Below, piece by piece: positions 49,901 to 60,359 of a stretch of DNA of 64,000 nt. Origin of the DNA: Triplophysa rosa (taxonomy: Eukaryota > Chordata > Actinopteri > Cypriniformes > Nemacheilidae); assembly GCF_024868665.1 (NCBI RefSeq), contig NC_079905.1:7604379-7668378 (forward strand). Direction: 5' to 3'. The notes beneath the pieces were generated by a model. The model ran no database searches and was not told the DNA's origin. It saw nothing but the letters and a program-made list of their open reading frames with translations. Each line of letters starts with the position of its first letter. The first letter of the stretch is position 1. The position numbers were made by a program, and so were the translations under genes.

Positions 49901-52900
49901 CTGAAAAACTGTCAGTGTCCTTTTCAGAAGTTAGAAAAGTTGACACTGAAAACCATGTTTTCCGAGATGAATTTATTCTTCCTGCATCGATAAATGCACG
50001 AGGCTGGTTTGTCTCATTTGCTCGGAGTCTGTTGCGGTTATCAAAATTGGAAACCTTAAACGGCATTATGAAACTAGACGTAGACACTTTGAAAACTTAT
50101 CCGCAGCAGTCCGAGGTAAGGACACGGAAAATAGATTAGCTCAAAGCCCAGTAGTAGCGATCTACACGGGTCCTCCCTCCCTCACTTACCGCCCAACAAC
50201 GAGCATATGAATGTTCCCTAAGAATACAGTGGATCTTAGGAAAACATAACAAGCCCTTTACTGATGGGGAAATAGTAAAAGAGTGCATGGAGGCTGCGTG
50301 TGAAACACTTTTAGAAGGAAAATAAAAACATGAACTAAAAGAAAATATTAAACAAACCCCCCTTTCAGCTGCAACAGCCACCAGAAGAGCTGAAATGTTA
50401 TCAGAGGATGATCAGTCTCAATTGATGCTGCTATTTGTTAATCTCAGTTCAGCAGAAAAAAAACACTTTAGTTTTCTTTTAAAGTTGTTAATGTTGAAAT
50501 TAATATATGTTCAGTGCAGGTTTAGAGATTGGGGCATTTTGCACATTTTCCTTCATTATATTGTTGTCAGAAATTGTTATGCCTTCGTATAGATATAAAA
50601 AAAAAACGTGTATATATTTCTTTGATCTGCCATGTATATATTTCTTTGATCTGCCAAAAACCATCAATTCATGTTTTTAGGTATTTAATTGTCCGGACCT
50701 CGGCTGGTAATGAGGGTTCGTTTACTGGACCTCAAGCGATTTTAGATGAAGACTCCTGGTATAGAACATGCTTAAGCACTTTTGGGGTTAAAAGTAACAA
50801 AGTAGTAGAGCAGTAGTAAAGTATTTCTCTCACTTCGCAAATTTTTGTTTTACTGTAATACGTCCATAGACATCAGTATACTAAACTAGCATATCCGCAT
50901 GAGTAAGCCACAAAGCACTAAAGTATATAAATGCACACACATGCACTCGCACTGCTTTTAAGATATATGCCTAATCCTCGGTTTTTTAAGAATAGCAAAA
51001 GCTGCCATGCAGTGGGGCATGACCTGGCAGCATAAAACGTACCAGTCGGCCATCTTTGTCCTTCCCTCCATTTGCCCTACCTGCTTTAACAATAACATTG
51101 CTTAAAGCGTATGGCGGACAGAGGGACCCTTTCTTGCCTTTCAAAGGTTGCTAGGCACGGCCATGCAGTTTGATGGGCTTTTAGCAAAGTGACCCGAAGG
51201 TAGCAGATTGTATGTAGCAGCCGTAATCTTTCTCTCCCCAGTGTCCCTCTTTCTGTGTCCTTCTTTATCCTTTCGCTCACCGTCACTTGTCTTCTCTCTC
51301 GTCCTTTTAAGGTTTGCCGTCTTCTGTCTTTCGTACTCTGGCTCACTATGGAAACGGAACAGCCTCCTGCTGGTTGCCTGTTCATTAGAGATGCACAAGA
51401 GTAAAGGCTGTGACTGTTTCGTAATGGGGGCCACAAACTGGTGGCCCCTTGTTACTGTGACTCACTGGCTGAGTAGGACACTTTCCAGTGCTCGTTAGGA
51501 CCTTAATCGACCCCTAGTTTGTGTCCTTAAGATGTGAACTTATTTGCACTTGTTAACATACTGAACAGTAATGGTGGTAAGAGTTTTTGTGGGACTTTTT
51601 GATTCGAAGGGCCTTAAATATGATTGTTGCCAGACAGAAAGGCAGCTACATATATTTTACTGTGTAAAGATGTGCTTGTGGTAACGTGCGTGTGGTAGAA
51701 GGTATTCATCGTTGTTCTAATTCAAGATTCAAGATCTGTGTTGTCAAATGTACTTTTGGTACAATGAACTTTTTTTTCGGAGGAAAAATGTAGAAGGGCT
51801 TAACAAGCAATACATTACAAGCCAAAGTTATCAAGTTAGGGATGAACATTGACAACAATAAAATTCTTATAAAGATGCATTACAAATTGCAATGCTATGT
51901 TTTCTGTTTGCTGCAGAGAGTAATGAACAATAAAAATATATAATTATATCATGTAATTCATTATTGATTATTATTAGTGCTGGGCAACGATCATTTTTTA
52001 ATCGCGATTAATTTCATGACTTTTCTGTGATTAATTGCGATTAATCGCATTGTTAAGCATAAGGTTCAATAATGAATTTAAAAGTAATGTATTGTGATCT
52101 TTTATTTTAAAAGTACTGCTATATGAACAAAAGTGCAATAAGATTTGGTTTAAACAAATAGTGTGCTTTTTTTACAGTATTTCCTTTACATAGTAGCATA
52201 AACAATTTTAACTTAAAATATTTCTTGTAAATCTCAATTTAAACATTAATGTAATCAAATTAAGTGTAAAACCAAAGCTATCTGCCACTGCCAGGGCATT
52301 AACGTTCTGTCTAGTTTACTAATTTAATTTTTGTGGAATGTTGCATAGCAATGCTCTGTCACCCATTTTGTTATGCAGTTTGTTAGCGTGTTGTTGTTGG
52401 TTGCAATTGCTTCATTCTGCTCTCTGCATTCCTGAATGCATGTCTGTGTGATTTGTCTCACCTGTTGTATCTGCCACACAAAATATGATAAATCTCATTG
52501 CTAAAAGTAACAGCACATCTTTCTCCAACAAGACATGATTTGAGATCACATATATACCTCACAGTACAGGTTTAATACTTTTGGTTAGGGTTCTAAAGTA
52601 ACCATCGTGAGGTATATGTTAAACATCTTTATGCTGATTGTAGACTATTAACACATATTTTAAATGCAAAGAAGCACTTTAGTAAAGAGTCTTGTTGATC
52701 CTTTTTGTAATCCATGTAGAAAATTGCTAATCGTTCAAGAGCACTTGTTCAGGTAAAATATATCCTTTGAAAAGCTTTTCTGAAGCATCTTTAAAGTACC
52801 GTGGGCTGTTTATTGTCTGTAGCACCACATAAAGACACATTAGACGCCGCATCACAGAGCTGTGACTAAAAAGCCCATTGACAAAGAGTATTGACTGGAG

Positions 52901-55900
52901 ATATTGAGCATAGCTGGCGCGCCAGTGTTTGCATGTGTGTGTGTGTGTGTGTGTGTGGCCCTGATAATTGTGTCTTTTGTACTTTGCATTTCAATTGGCA
53001 GAATTCTACCGAATCAACAACGGTGTTGTGTGGGCAGGCGAGAGAAGCTCTCCGCTGAGAGAATAGCAGACCCGGGTAGAGAGGTTAAGATAAAGTTGCT
53101 TTGAACAAATTCCTCCTTTGATCAGGACTTCGGCTTGGGTGCTGTTTCTTTGAGGAGTCACTGCTTCTTTTCAATGAGTTGGTTATTGTTCCGTTTCATC
53201 ATTGTGTCCATTGACCATCCCCTCTGCTTCTTTGTAGGATGCTGCTTTGGCTCTTTTTAAAGATACTTGGTCTCGCACACACACACACACACACACACAG
53301 ATGTACATACACTCTTAAAAATAAAGGGGCTTAAAAGGTTCTTCACAGCGATGCCATAGAAGAACCATTTTTGGTTCCACAAAGAACCATTTAGTCAAAA
53401 GTTCTTTAAAGAACCATCTCTTTCTTAATTTTTTATAATCTGAAGAACCTTTTTTCGCCACAAAGAACCTTTTTTGAAACAGAAAGGTTCTTCAGATGTT
53501 AAAGGTTCTTTATGGAACCAAAAGGTTTTTACTATGGTATCAAAGAACCTTTTGAAGCATCTTTTTTTAAGAGTCTATATATACTATACATATCCACCGT
53601 AACAAGTTTGTACAATTGAAGAGGTCATGTTGGTAGTGCTATCATTAGTGACAGCTTGCAAATAGACAAGGCAAAAAAAAAACAAGATAAAGCAGTCCAC
53701 CTGAGGACAAAGGGGAGACAGAAAACTATTTTCTTTGCAACCTCGTTCCGTTCTTTCCTCTGTCCACCCACCCAGAGAAATACAAAAGTCAATCCACGTT
53801 CATCGACTGTGGCTGTATCAGCTGAGAACAGTGAGAACAAAGATACCAATACCTGTGCAGCAGACTCTGTACTACACTCTCAGGCCCTTAAGCGTGATTT
53901 ATAGGGGACCACATTATGGCCCTTCCTCTAAGTCGCATCAGTATGGAGAGCCCAACACGGGCACAGTTGCCCTAGTCCTGAATGCTGGTTGCCATGGGGC
54001 CGGCACACCGCTCTACAAAGACCAACAAATAACACAAAGGAACATGATTAGCACTACCACAAAAATCTTGATATAGTTAAGTCATAACTGTGTGGAGAGC
54101 ATCTCTGTGCACAGCGTTTATCCCGATCAGTTATCAAAACTAGCCACTAATGTAAAACAATCAGGGATGCTGCTGTCAAATTATAGATTTTGACAATTTT
54201 GAAGCAATCTGTTACTTGGACAGAGCCAGCAAAAAGAAAAAAAAAACAGGATACACAGTTTTATTTCCATATTATACATCGAATGTAGTAATCAAGTATT
54301 GAAAGGTATAATTCACCCAAAAAATATCAATAAAAATGAAAAGAAATGAAAATTCTAATTTATTCAACCCTCATGCTGTTCAAAACCAGTATATGACATC
54401 CATTGTATGGACGCAAGACCTTCTTTTGTATCCACAGAAGAAGTCAATGGGGGCGAGTGTTGTTTGATTACCAACATTCTTCAAAAAATCTTTTGTGTTT
54501 TTCAGAAGAAAAAAAGGCATAAAGATTTGGAAAGACAAGAGGGTGAGTAAATGATGACAGAATTTTTAGACAAGAGACAAGATAGGAAAACACATTGAAA
54601 ATAGACATGCAATAGATTGCTGGTCTTGCATGGATAAGCAAGACAGATGTTAAAGGGATAGTGCATCCAAAAATGAAAATTCTGTCATCATTTACTCACC
54701 CTCATGTCATTTCAAACCTATTTGACTTTCTTTCTTCTGCAGAACACAAAATATTGGTACCCATTGACTTGCATTGGTTTTGTGTCTATATAATAGAAGT
54801 GAACGGTTACCGCCCGGTTTGGTTATCAACATTCTTCAAAATATCTTTTGTGTTCTTCAAAAGAAAGTCATACAGGTTTAAAATGAGGGTAAGTAAATGA
54901 TACAATTAGCTGAGGATGGAAAAGGGCACGGTTGGTGTTAGATTAAAGAGCAATCTAATGGAAAGTGAACTTCTTGCTGCGTTATAAAATGTTGATGATC
55001 ATAATATGGTTCTTCAGAAACAGCTGAGCTTGCGGGTCATTCTGAATGCTCGGTTATGGAGAAAATAGTTCTTATAGCTGCTGGGCCTGTATCCGTTCAG
55101 AGTGTTTGATGACAGGGTTAGGCTGTGTATAATACAAGTTAAGGCAGAAAATATTGACTTCCATATTTCAGCAGGGAGTTGAAAGTGTCCACTCGTTCAT
55201 CAAGATGGGCAGTGTGCTACTTTCAAAGCATTACTGGGAAAAAAATCTATTTTATAGCCTTGGGTGTTTTTGGAGTTGAGGGGTTTGAGCAATATGTGAG
55301 AGACAATGAGGGCAGAAACACCGTATTATCTTAATCTCCATTTTTATGACTCTGCGTTAACTGTCGCCTCTGCAGATAGCGGTGGCAGCGGCCAAATCCC
55401 CCTCCTCGACTGATGACTTATACTTGGACGAGGCGGGATCAGGTTTCCCTGAAGATGATGACGACTTCAGCTCGGGATCGGGATCAGGTATTACCTCTCT
55501 ATAGACAAGAAAAATCATATATGAGATCTTTGTACGAACAGTGCCGTTGCCTCTCCTAGAGAACAATGAGATCATGTGGAGAGCTTTGCTTCCGTCGTAT
55601 GGCTCATAGATCGTTTTCTTAAAAACATTATTTCTTTTCAAACGTGCTGAGATTTTCTGAGATCTCATTTAAGTTATACTTTAATTTATACATATCAAAT
55701 TCCAAGGTCACAAATTCTTATTTTTTGTTTTTTTTATTTCTAAGGAATTTAAAGAGAATACACGAGAAATGTTTATAATGTTAAAACTCAAACTTAATCT
55801 ATATTTGGCTTTGTATGGAGCGCATTACAATGACTGAATAATAATGGAACACATTGTAATGCAACAATCGGTTGTTGTGCTTTTGAATTGTCTTTTAGGA

Positions 55901-57550
55901 GCTGGTGAAGAGGTCGAGGAACCTGTCACAGTAAACAGATTGTTCATCGTGCCTAAAGCGAAGCCCACACAGGATTCCACCAAAGACTTCACACCGAAAG
56001 TGGAGATATCTACACCAAGCGACGTCCCCAAAGATACAAATAAACGTGTTAGGATAGAGGTGTGTTGTGATGTCAATCGTGAGTGGAACCGTGGGTCATA
56101 CCATGAAGAGAAAAAAGCCATGATGAGAAAAAACTAATTAGAATTTTTAGACTGGTCTGGTACTGGTCAAACTTTTTTTGATGCAGTTGGTTGACCAAGG
56201 AGATCTTGTTTGTAACACACCAGCCTCCAAAACACATTTTATCCTGTTGACCATCTATCCTTGAATTCAATATTGATTCATTTGTTTAATTATAACATAC
56301 TTGACTGTTATAGATGAATTTCGTCGCTGTCCTTCCAAAACCTCGGATGTCCAAATTCACTGTTTTTCAGGAAATGGAAAAAATACTGTACTTTTTGAAT
56401 GATTAAACATTGTGTTGTCAAATCGTTTTAATAATTAGATATTTTCAAAACCCAGTGACAAAATAGAGAGTGACTAATAATAATGATTTATAGCAAAAAT
56501 TCACAAAATATGGAGATACGAGGTTTCAGAGAGACAGCAGCGATATGTAACATGACAACCGTAACTCCAATCTTTCACTTATTGCACCACATACTCTCTT
56601 TAAATCTCTCAGTCTCCAGTGCTTCCCACAGAGGACTCGCGCAGAAACCCAACCACAAGCACCACCAGCCTCCCTAAATCCCCCTTGGATCCACAGGACG
56701 TCCAGTCTGAAAATCTCTTCCAGAGGACAGAGGTTTTGGCAGGTACGTTGAACGTGTTAGGTTTAATTAATTGTATTAGTCCATCTCTTCGTAAAACGCT
56801 TCGGTTTGGACACAGTCCAGGGAAACAACGACAGATGTTTAGAATAGATTTTCATAATAATTCAGCTTCGATCATTTGAAGGTGTCACCGAGGAATTCTT
56901 ATTTATAATTCATGGTTCCGCAGTGTGAACTTCATAAACTTGACTTGCAGCCCATGCTGGGAGCATTTCGAGTTCACATTTTTAACCAGAATGCTCCTTT
57001 AATCCGCTTTCTTAACAAAGATGCAAAACATCATACTGATTTTTGCTCACAGCTCGTCTGTTTAATATCCTGTCGAACCTAGACACAACCACAATGAGAA
57101 AATACGACTCTTTTCCTGTTTTGGATCGACACGCTTCCTCTTACCCAATGACCCTGCAGCAGTATTCACTTGTTCCTTATTTAATTTTCCAATTACCGTA
57201 TACAAGCTAAGCAGTGCAGGGTTCTGCTTTTCATGAGCCGTAGAATCCCAGACGCCGCTTTAGTCACGTAGCCCAGCGGGGGTGATACATCTACATGTGC
57301 TGCAAGTATCAGCTGGTTGGTTGGTGTCTACTTAACTTAATTGAAATAAATGGACTCATTAACACTCCCCGAATCCTCTATTTCAGCTGTCATCGCGGGC
57401 GGAGTTATCGGCTTCCTCTTTGCCATCTTCCTCATCCTCCTCCTGGTGTACCGCATGAGAAAGAAGGACGAAGGCAGCTACGATCTGGGAGAGAGGAAGC
57501 CCTCTGGAGCGGCTTATCAGAAAGCCCCCACCAAGGAGTTTTACGCATAG
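25340..57550 (+). CDS. sdc2: syndecan-2, complete gene
   Basis: Type I membrane heparan sulfate proteoglycan. Five coding exons join in phase: 25340-25399, 55376-55487, 55899-56059, 56613-56742 and 57387-57550 (TAG), 627 bp or 208 residues; human is 201. Exon 1 is the signal peptide ([20 protein letters not shown]). Exon 2 has [12 protein letters not shown] and an acidic run leading to SSGSGSG, giving Ser-Gly attachment sites in acidic context. Exons 3-4 form the variable ectodomain ending FQRTEVLA. Exon 5 has the membrane helix with its GGVIG dimer motif, the C1 region [11 protein letters not shown], the syndecan-2 variable region [17 protein letters not shown] and the C-terminal PDZ ligand EFYA. 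Except for one residue in the variable region (G for S), exon 5 matches human SDC2 as I remember it. Intron 1 is about 30 kb and rich in transposons. Confidence 0.97.
26115..26290. repeat. TAGTAAA/TTTACTA-rich palindromic repeat
   Basis: Alternating TTTTACTACAG, AGTAAACTATGG, TTTACTACTG and TTACTGTAGTAGAAG blocks form inverted pairs, as in small fish MITEs. Ends not resolved. Confidence 0.4.
27045..27322. mobile_element. palindromic cyprinid MITE, near-full copy 3
   Basis: Left part TTCACCCTAATATCATTCC and AAACCTGTATGACT; inner arms AAGAATGTTGGTAACTAAAC and AATATCTTCTTTTGTGTTCC; centre CCCCCATTGACTTCC; right end TCTGGGTGAACTATCCCTTT. About 278 bp, non-coding. Confidence 0.88.
28887..28917 (+). 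repeat. 31-base G homopolymer
   Basis: An uninterrupted run of 31 G, followed by TGGATGGGGGGG. It has strong G-quadruplex potential if real. Homopolymer length is unreliable in many assemblies. Confidence 0.9.
29199..29502. mobile_element. hAT-type MITE with perfect 8-bp target duplication
   Basis: A 304-bp element with inverted termini TAGGGCTGGGCGATG and CATCGCCCAGCCCTA (the right end reads ACACATCGCCCAGCCCTA). It is flanked by identical TGCTGTAG at 29191-29198 and 29503-29510. Non-coding. Confidence 0.9.
29688..31561. mobile_element. about 1.9-kb DNA element with ACTTGTCC repeats
   Basis: Ends are inverted: CAGGGCTTGACATTAA at the left and TTAATGTCGAGCCCTG at the right, followed inward by repeated GGACAAG/CTTGTCC boxes (29730-29780, 30770-30840, 31520-31545). 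A 5-bp TACTG flanks both sides. The interior holds a TAGTAAACTG-rich palindrome (about 30220-30380), the shared module at 30446-30645 and an ATTTATTT-rich tract (30860-31210). No transposase frame recognised. Confidence 0.65.
30446..30645 (+). repeat. shared transposon-internal module, copy 2
   Basis: Shares AGCAACTCTGGAGATGAAG, TTCATGTGTTCAT, GCAGACGCAGA, TTAAACTGTGCA and TTCACTCAGACAC with 34308-34488, in the same order and spacing; its left part also matches 23946-24030 inverted. Confidence 0.7.
31612..31910. repeat. fragment of a TTAATCGCAT-type DNA repeat
   Basis: GGCTGTCAAACGATTAATCG then GTTTGGGTTTACATAATA and an ATATAAACACA-rich stretch resemble a common cyprinid repeat, with low-complexity T/A tracts. 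The opposite end was not located. A related ATTGCGATTAATCGCAT motif occurs at about 51985-52055. Confidence 0.4.
34308..34488 (+). repeat. shared transposon-internal module, copy 3
   Basis: Second plus-strand copy of the module at 30446-30645, upstream of a different transposon end (TCGAGGAATCGTTTCAGCCC at about 34830-34848). Confidence 0.7.
34790..34849. mobile_element. right end of a TAGGGCTGAAACG-type DNA element
   Basis: GTATTCGAATAACTCGAGTA followed by ACTCGAGGAATCGTTTCAGCCCTA resembles the terminus of a fish DNA transposon. It abuts the Tc1-type fragment that starts at about 34850. The left end was not found, although the region from about 34075 may belong to it. Confidence 0.4.
34850..34967. 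mobile_element. 3' half of the 6130-6454 MITE family
   Basis: GAAATTCAACAGACACTGGA, ATGGCCACAATACAT, CTAGAAATGCTGATT and TTTTCTGAGGCTGTA match the right third of the element at 6130-6454 in the same order. 5'-truncated. Confidence 0.7.
37611..39607. mobile_element. hAT-type element inserted in the LINE
   Basis: Termini TAGGGATGTTCCGATACC and GGTATCGGAACAACCTA, with repeated CGATACC boxes inside both ends. Flanked by identical 8-bp duplications CTAACGTG at 37603-37610 and 39608-39615. Itself interrupted by another element (about 37938-39371). Any remaining coding capacity is minor (a short frame at 39425-39586 beginning [13 protein letters not shown]). Confidence 0.88.
37938..39371. mobile_element. 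element nested inside the hAT at 37611-39607
   Basis: Termini TGGGGATGGGCA and TGCATGTCCC, with GAATATTCG boxes inside each end (near 37993 and 39358). The flanking host reads GCTAGCAC on the left and CTAGCAC on the right, a 7-8 bp duplication. About 1.4 kb, with no transposase recognised. Confidence 0.7.
40272..41546. mobile_element. hAT-like element inserted in the LINE reverse transcriptase
   Basis: Inverted ends AGTGTTTCCC and GGGAAACACT bound about 1.27 kb that splits the reverse transcriptase frame between FKTWHSTE and SALLKVFND. The host bases GCACTG are repeated at both ends as a 6-8 bp imperfect duplication. It contains C-rich subterminal tracts (CGCCCCGCCCCTCC) and a LINE/SINE-tail-like piece at about 40340-40440 (TTATATAGCGCCAGATCAC). 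Confidence 0.75.
43230..43336. mobile_element. terminal fragment of a GACTAGTCGATTAG-type DNA element
   Basis: TGTCGACTAGTAGG and TGACTAGTCGATTAGTC then CGCACATCCCTAG resemble one end of a fish hAT-like element. It abuts the 5' end of the LINE. The other end was not found. Confidence 0.4.
43539..43823. mobile_element. palindromic cyprinid MITE, copy 4
   Basis: Left end AGGAAAAGTTCACCCAAAAG; AAGAATGTTGTTAAC; centre TGTTTGGTTACC; AACACGAAAGAAGATATTTT; right end CATTTTTTGAGTGAATCTCT. About 285 bp. Confidence 0.85.
45749..46068. mobile_element. palindromic cyprinid MITE, copy 5
   Basis: Left end AATGATAGTTCACCCAAAAA then GAAAATTCTGTCATCAT; GAAGATATTTTGAAGAATG; centre TGTTTGGTTACC; right end GTGAACTATCACTTTAA with an expanded G run (TTTTTGGGGGGGGG). 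About 320 bp. Confidence 0.88.
49645..50735 (+). mobile_element. hAT transposase relic with BED zinc finger
   Basis: Starts CAGGGGTCACCAACTAGCGG and contains, across frames, [13 protein letters not shown], then [12 protein letters not shown] and [10 protein letters not shown], then [13 protein letters not shown]. Together these are the BED-finger signature (Cys-x2-Cys and a His-bearing NLKRHYET) of ZBED-type hAT transposases. At least two frameshifts break it and little of the catalytic region remains. Right boundary tentative (TTGTCCGGACCTCGGCTGG near 50690). Confidence 0.65.
52934..52957. repeat. TG microsatellite
   Basis: About 24 bp of TG repeat in sdc2 intron 1. Confidence 0.9.
53276..53299. 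repeat. CA microsatellite
   Basis: About 24 bp of CA repeat immediately before the palindromic MITE at 53311. Confidence 0.9.
53311..53574. mobile_element. palindromic GGTTCTT-rich MITE
   Basis: Termini ACTCTTAAAAATAAAGG and TTTTTTTAAGAGT, with many AAGAACC/GGTTCTT boxes arranged as inverted pairs (AAAGAACCATTT, GAAGAACCTTTT, AAAGGTTCTT). About 264 bp, non-coding; the family is widespread in cyprinids. Confidence 0.8.
54303..54570. mobile_element. palindromic cyprinid MITE, copy 6
   Basis: GTATAATTCACCCAAAAAA, GGGGGCGAGTGTTGTTTG, CAACATTCTTCAAAAAATC, AAGACAAGAGGGTGAGTAAA and TGATGACAGAATTTTTAG. Same orientation and only 80 bp from copy 7. Confidence 0.8.
54650..54908. mobile_element. palindromic cyprinid MITE, copy 7
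   Basis: Best-preserved left end: TTAAAGGGATAGTGCATCC, AAAAATGAAAATTCTGTCAT, CATTTACTCACCCTCATGTC. Right arm TCTTCAAAATATCTTTTGTG and AAAGTCATACAGGTTTAAAA; the distal right end is shortened. Confidence 0.85.
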
Positions 57551-59390
57551 ACTCACTCACAAAACCGAGCTTAATCAACCAGAGTGACGGTCTAACATCA
57601 GTGACTACGACAAACTTGTCCCAAGTAAAAACCGTATGTGATTGGGGAAAAAAATAACATAAAGGAAAGCTTTTGCGTAGAGTATTGTTATTAAGATCTT
57701 CTCTTTTCTCTTTTTTTCTTTATGAAAAAAGAAACCGTTGCTTATTTTATGGCAAATCCCTCTGTATTTAAACATAATTTTCTGTGTATTTGAAAAGGCT
57801 GAAAAGACAAAAAACACAATCTGTAAAACGGCGAGGATATTCGCATCCGTCTTCTGTCAAAGGAGCTGTTTTTAGTCGCTGACTACTTTTTAACTGTAGC
57901 AGTATGTATTTGTAAAAAAATTAAGTGGAATAATTGAATATAATTGTTCTGTATCAGTCCTGTTTTAATTTCTCATCTTTATTTGTTTTCGTCTTAGCAT
58001 GTTGATCATAAAAATGTATTTCATTAATTTATCTTTTTCTCGAATGATGAAAAATGCCTTTCTATAGTTTTCAGTCTTTAAATTGAACTCTTAATGAGTC
58101 AATGTAAATGTTTTCCCGGTAGGTTCCAACGTTTATTTTTTATTTCAGAACGTCTCGTTTACATGTATGATTTGGAGCAACGTTTTGCTTTGCGTTCAGT
58201 TCGTCACAGTTTAGGGTAAAGCTCGGTACTAGAAGCGTTAAAACCACGTTAAATTGTTTGATTTGAGGTTTCGGCAACACTGGAGCCTTACAGCATCTGT
58301 GGGTTAAAATGACCAGTGCCATGTGAACCCTCCCATAAACCGGTTCTCTAAACCTGTCCTGACCTGATCTATTAAATTGACGAGCCAGGAGCCTTCCATC
58401 TTTTACTCTGTGTTCGTGATAAGAGGATGAGTTGACTCTTAGGCCACTGACATGGCCTGCATGCCCTCAGACACGTGGATGTACCTTTGATCAGTGCGCT
58501 GTTCCGATGTTTTAGTGACGAAAGGCCGAGACAGTGATCACTCCAGTGATCTGTTTTTTACTGTTACAGGGAGCCGCTCTTTGACGTAGAATGACCACTG
58601 GGGAATTATTGCTTAGAATTGACAAATGATATTGAAATCGGTTAACTTATATCCCGTGTCAGTTGAATGAATCTGTTCAGCAGTTGATTATCCAGTCGTC
58701 GATACATTTGGTGCTGATGGTGCTCATCTAAACTTTTTAAGAAGGCCAGTAACGTCCCCTACAGATTAATACGATTACACAAGTGCTGCCATGTTCTCTT
58801 AAGGATCAATATAATAGCTGTGCAGTTGCCATTAGAGGTATGGCGAATCTGCTTCTGCTCCATTTCCCTCTGTATCTTTCCTTACTTGCCCTCTTGTTTC
58901 TCTCAATGTACCCGACTGTGACCAACACCCTTAAGTGACTGTACAGACCCAGAAGCTAGAGCTAAACACATCAAGGTATTGAGAAACCATAGGCGAACCC
59001 AAAGACACATTTAATTTTCACATTGCTGCGTGTTCCTTTGGCCACATTTGAGTGTTTGTTTCAATTTTAGCTGTTAGTTTTTGTTTTCATTTCGAGTAGA
59101 CCATTGAGTCCAATTACTCATTCATGTATGGGAAAAAATCTATATAGAATTATATATAAATGTATATTCACAAATGTTTTAAACCTTCAAAGTGCCTACC
59201 ATTTGGAAATGTGCAAATGTCTGTCTTGGTTGGAGGCGATGTGTACGTATTGATCGTACCGAGAGTGATCGTATTGTGTAAGCACAGCAGACTGAAATGG
59301 TAATCTTCTTTTTAGTTGTACAAAAAGCAGACAGTATTGTACCTATACGTTAAAACAACACTACTGAATAAACATTGTGGCCTAATGTTG
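57551..59390 (+). other. sdc2: sdc2 3' UTR
   Basis: The region after the TAG to the first strong poly(A) signal is AT-rich, with no transposon recognised. The length of about 1.8 kb fits syndecan-2 transcripts. The end is inferred from the AATAAA. Confidence 0.6.
59367..59372 (+). terminator. sdc2: sdc2 poly(A) signal
   Basis: AATAAA in CTACTGAATAAACATTGTG, followed by TG-rich sequence (GTTGCTGTTGTGCTTTTTT) as expected for a downstream element. Confidence 0.65.
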
Positions 59391-60047
59391 CTGTTGTGCT
59401 TTTTTAATTTGTCTGTTTGTCTGTAGGTAATAATTAGACAGAAAAATGTCTTCACCTGAATCTCTTAAAGGGACTGTAATATGGGAAGAATTGGGATTAA
59501 TGCTTGGTGTGTTTACACATGGTTTTAGCACTGCAGATTACTTGTGCATTTATTAATTTTTATTGGTTCTCATGTGGGATTACAGGGATGAAGCTTGGTC
59601 CCAGCACTTCTCTCATTCAGATCCCTGTCACGGTTTGATGGAATACACATTTTTGACATTGTGGAAACCAGACCATAATGATGTTTGTATGTACAACAAT
59701 CAGATTGACATGTCTGATTTAATGTACTCCGGTGGTATTGGTAAAGAATAATAGACTTTCTAACGCAAAAAGAAGTATATTAACCGTCAATATATTAAAT
59801 AATTAAATACATATTTGAAAATGTAGAATAATATGGAATAATACATTTTTAAATATAATACAGTATTACAATATATTGAATAATACATACAGAATTGCCT
59901 CTTTTAATGCATGTGTATTGAAAAGTCCTTGGTTCCAATATGCATTATATTTTCCAGTATATTTCTATATATTTTGTTTCGTAAGGCCTATTGATGTAAT
60001 CTATAATATTTGGCAGTCATATTAAAATGAATTAATTTGACTAAAAA

Positions 60048-60358
60048 AACGAGTTAATTTCTGTGGAACACAAAAAGATATATTTTTTTGAGAAATGTCC
60101 CAGTGGTTTGTTAGCCTGACCATGTCAGACTTCGTACTTTGCTGAATTTCAGTTCGCTTCTGTACTACGAAGCAAAACGAAGTAGCAGAGTTTGGTATTA
60201 CCAGGCTAGTGGTTTGTGTCCATACAATGAAAGTTAATGGGAGTCAATGTTGTTTGTATACCAACATTCTTCAAAATATCTTATTTTGTGTTATATGTGA
60301 CATTAGAAGAGTAAATGGTGAAAATAATTTTTATTTTTGCGTGAACTATTCCTTTAAG
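60048..60358. mobile_element. palindromic cyprinid MITE, copy 8 (interrupted)
   Basis: AACACAAAAAGATATATTTT, AGAAATGTCCCAGTG, centre GTCCATACAATG and AATGTTGTTTGTATACC, ACATTCTTCAAAATATC, right end TGCGTGAACTATTCCTTTAA. Interrupted by the 97-bp insert at 60112-60208. The left end is lost. Confidence 0.82.
60112..60208. mobile_element. 97-bp mini-element nested in the MITE, 9-bp duplication
   Basis: Ends TAGCCTGAC and CCAGGCTA; the interior is a palindrome around ACTTCGT/ACGAAGT. It is flanked by identical 9-bp GTGGTTTGT at 60103-60111 and 60209-60217, and removing the insert plus one repeat restores the MITE family sequence (CAGTGGTTTGTGTCCATACA). Confidence 0.85.
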
Positions 60359-60359
60359 G

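Larger units (their letters stand above)
25400..55375 (+). other. sdc2: sdc2 intron 1 (30 kb, transposon-rich)
   Basis: Runs from the GTGAGT donor at 25400 to the CTCTGCAG acceptor before 55376, phase 0. It contains most transposons listed here and no other host gene that I can support. Long frames such as 28270-28818 show no family similarity. Stretches 32060-34070, 34970-37420, 43840-45740, 46070-49640 and 50750-53270 hold nothing recognised apart from fragments noted separately. Confidence 0.85.

Noticed and set aside
52015..52055. GATTAATTGCGATTAATCGC as a homeobox site cluster
   Set aside because: The same motif occurs at the ends of a common fish DNA repeat (see 31620); most likely a transposon remnant.
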